A stretch of DNA of 61,576 nt, from positions 1 to 61,576 of the forward strand of contig NZ_FLSP01000049.1 of the NCBI RefSeq assembly GCF_900091315.1. The letters are read 5' to 3'. Made by a program: the position numbers and the translations under genes. The notes beneath the pieces are model-generated. The model saw only the letters and a list, made by a program, of their open reading frames with translations, had not been told where the DNA came from and ran no database searches. Positions 60,015 to 61,576 of the stretch are shown here, one piece after another; within the stretch, counting starts at the first letter, position 1, and every line of letters begins with the position of its first letter. Origin of the DNA: Streptomyces sp. DI166 (GTDB lineage: Bacteria > Actinomycetota > Actinomycetes > Streptomycetales > Streptomycetaceae).

Positions 60015-61175
60015 ATGCACCTGTCAGCCAACGACCCCCCGCCTCGGGTCCTGCATCTGACCCAGCCCGTCGACGGCGGCGTGGCCCGGGTCGTGACCGA
60101 TCTGGCGCGGGCCCAGCTCGCGGCCGGACTGCACGTCACCGTGGCCTGCCCGGACAGTGCCCTGAGCACCGCGCTGGGGGCGCTCGGCGCCGACGTACGC
60201 GCCTGGCCCGCGACCCGTGCGCCGGGCCCGACACTCGTTCGGGAGGTACGGCTGCTCACCCGGCTGGTGGAGGACGTACGGCCCGATCTGGTGCACGCGC
60301 ACAGCGCCAAGGCCGGTCTGGCCGGGCGGCTGGCGCTGCGCGGGCGGATCCCGACCGTGTTCCAGCCGCACGCCTGGTCGTTCGAGGCGGTCGACGGGGC
60401 CACGGCCGCCTTCGCACTCAACTGGGAGCGGCGGGCCGCGCGTTGGGCCTCGCGGGTGGTGTGCGTCAGCGAGGCGGAGCGGGTGACCGGGGTACGCGCC
60501 GGGATCCGAGGCCGGTACACGGTGATCCCCAACGGCGTCGACCCCGAGCGCTTCCACCCCGCCCCCGTCGGCACCGTGCGCGCCGGTTTGCTGCCGGAGG
60601 TCGAGCCCGGGGCCCCGCTGGTGGTGTGCGTGGGACGGCTGTGCCGCCAGAAGGGCCAGGACGTCCTGCTGCGGGCCTGGGCCGCGGTGGCGGAACAGGT
60701 GCCCGGCGCCCGGCTGGTGCTGGTCGGTGACGGTCCCGACGGTGGCGCGCTGCGCGCCAGGGCGCCGCGCTCGGTGCTGTTCGCGGGCGCCGTCACCGAC
60801 GCCGCCCCCTGGTACCAGGCCGCCGACCTGGTCGTACTGCCCTCGCGCTGGGAGGGCATGGCGCTCGCCCCGCTGGAGGCGATGGCGTGCGGGCGTCCGG
60901 TGGTGGTGACCGAGGTGGACGGCGCCCGCGAGAGCCTGCCGCCCTCCCTCGCCCCGCACTGCCTGGTGCCGCCGCGCGACCCGGCCCGGCTCGCCGCCGC
61001 CATGACCGAGCTGCTGCGCGATCCGCTGCTGCGGGAGTCCCTCGGCCACCAGGGCCGTCGGCACGTCCTGTCCACGCACGACGTGCGGCACACCGCCGGG
61101 GCCGTCACCGAGGTCTACCGCGACCTGCTGGCGCGCCCCGTGCCCACCGAGTACAGGGAGTCCATCCACTCGTGA
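60015..61175 (+). CDS. Glycosyltransferase family 4
   Basis: This 386-residue GT-B fold glycosyltransferase has an N-terminal acceptor half opening with RVLHLTQPVDGGVARVVTDL, then DLVHAHSAKAGLAGRLAL and VFQPHAWSFEAV. The donor half shows VVCVSEAERVTGV, YTVIPNGVDPERFHP, LVVCVGRLCRQKGQDVLLRA, LVLVGDGPDGGALR and the GT4 motif LPSRWEGMALAPLEAMACGRPVV with its EX7E glutamates. It acts on nucleotide sugars at the cytoplasmic face for an exopolysaccharide. The ATG at 60015 is chosen over upstream extensions because of GAGG. Its stop overlaps the next gene by 4 bp. Confidence 0.92.
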   Translation: MHLSANDPPPRVLHLTQPVDGGVARVVTDLARAQLAAGLHVTVACPDSALSTALGALGADVRAWPATRAPGPTLVREVRLLTRLVEDVRPDLVHAHSAKAGLAGRLALRGRIPTVFQPHAWSFEAVDGATAAFALNWERRAARWASRVVCVSEAERVTGVRAGIRGRYTVIPNGVDPERFHPAPVGTVRAGLLPEVEPGAPLVVCVGRLCRQKGQDVLLRAWAAVAEQVPGARLVLVGDGPDGGALRARAPRSVLFAGAVTDAAPWYQAADLVVLPSRWEGMALAPLEAMACGRPVVVTEVDGARESLPPSLAPHCLVPPRDPARLAAAMTELLRDPLLRESLGHQGRRHVLSTHDVRHTAGAVTEVYRDLLARPVPTEYRESIHS

Positions 61176-61576
61176 CCGCCGACAGCACCGTCCCCATGCC
61201 CGTCGGGCAGCCACGGGATCACGGTTTCCCGCCCGTCTCCGTCATGCCGCCGCGCGGTGCCGCGCCCGGCTTCCGCTACCCGGTCCGCAGAAGACCGCGC
61301 CCGCGGCCCGTCTCCCCCGTGCCGCTGCTCACCGCCGACACGGCCGCCGCCCTGCTCGCCGCCCCGGTGGCCACCGGGGCCCGCCCGCTGCTGATCGCCG
61401 GGCTGGTCACGGCCTCGCTGCTGCTGCGCCCGCGGCCGCCCCGGCCCACCACCGGTGTGCTGGACGAACTGCCCGCCGTCTGTGGCCGGGTGGCGGTGGC
61501 CTGGCTGGTGCTGGCGGCCGCCGTCGCCGCCCACGCCCCGCACCGCGCGCTCTCCTGGCGCGCCCTGCTGCTCGGC
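61172..61576 (+). CDS. N-terminal part of a membrane polysaccharide-biosynthesis protein (cut by window end)
   Basis: The GTG at 61172 overlaps the previous stop (GTGA). The visible 135 residues have a Pro/Arg-rich cytoplasmic start (RYPVRRRPRPRPVSPVPLL) and then two or three membrane helices (TAAALLAAPVATGARPLLIAGLV; CGRVAVAWLVLAAAVAAHA). The layout, with RPTTGVLDELPAVCGRVAVA between helices, recalls the N-terminal membrane domain of undecaprenyl-phosphate sugar transferases that start exopolysaccharide synthesis; the catalytic part lies beyond the window. An O-antigen ligase or flippase is also possible. Confidence 0.6.
   Translation, partial: MTADSTVPMPVGQPRDHGFPPVSVMPPRGAAPGFRYPVRRRPRPRPVSPVPLLTADTAAALLAAPVATGARPLLIAGLVTASLLLRPRPPRPTTGVLDELPAVCGRVAVAWLVLAAAVAAHAPHRALSWRALLLG

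Overview
The window is very GC-rich, with dense genes, GTG/TTG starts, hairpin terminators without U-tracts and almost no in-frame TTA codons. Chaplins, a LAxTG surface protein, a MelC-type tyrosinase and an SsbB-like protein place it in Streptomyces. Gene order resembles the S. coelicolor SCO2649-SCO2707 interval as I remember it (malQ, csnR-K, ssbB, chpG-melC-chpF). No phage, IS element, CRISPR array or biosynthetic cluster is visible.

Layout. 0-2.3 kb: an FAD monooxygenase divergent from a TetR regulator, with 14-bp periodic operators between them. 2.4-5.4 kb: a small membrane protein, malQ and a repetitive small protein. 5.7-9.9 kb: an operon of ECF sigma factor, zinc-finger membrane anti-sigma factor and ABC exporter. 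10-12 kb: an HNH nuclease and an MscS channel. 12-18.8 kb: the chitosan-oligosaccharide operon csnR-csnEFGHK with a perfect CsnR box.

19-30.6 kb: a glycosyltransferase, then a seven-gene run: GlnX-like membrane protein, GlnH-like binding protein, coiled-coil protein with a TTA codon, PknG-type kinase, PP2C phosphatase, VWA protein and FHA protein. The kinase, phosphatase and FHA protein each carry two CxxC zinc ribbons. It looks like a complete sensing and phospho-signalling circuit and is the most interesting system in the window.

30.7-40.7 kb: housekeeping and developmental genes: PCMT-like methyltransferase, truncated haemoglobin, hotdog thioesterase, EttA, GYD protein, tRNA-Arg(TCT), the dynamin-like pair DynA/DynB and SsbB with two upstream DnaA boxes.

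41-50.4 kb: accessory genes. These are a thioester-domain LAxTG surface protein, and a 2099-aa DNRLRE/RHS-repeat protein followed on the same strand by a 58-aa and a 96-aa membrane protein and two tandem paralogues. 50.5-54 kb: a convergent histidine kinase and response regulator, a hypothetical protein and a frameshifted 2-hydroxyacid dehydrogenase.

54-61.6 kb: a cell-surface locus. It holds two chaplins (chpG, chpF) with BldN-like promoters, tyrosinase melC1-melC2, three small secreted proteins, a VKOR protein and the start of a glycosyltransferase/polysaccharide operon that runs off the window.

Three genes look broken by one-base changes, all in G/C homopolymers (42.39, 43.06 and 53.30 kb). 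Sequencing error should be excluded before calling them pseudogenes.
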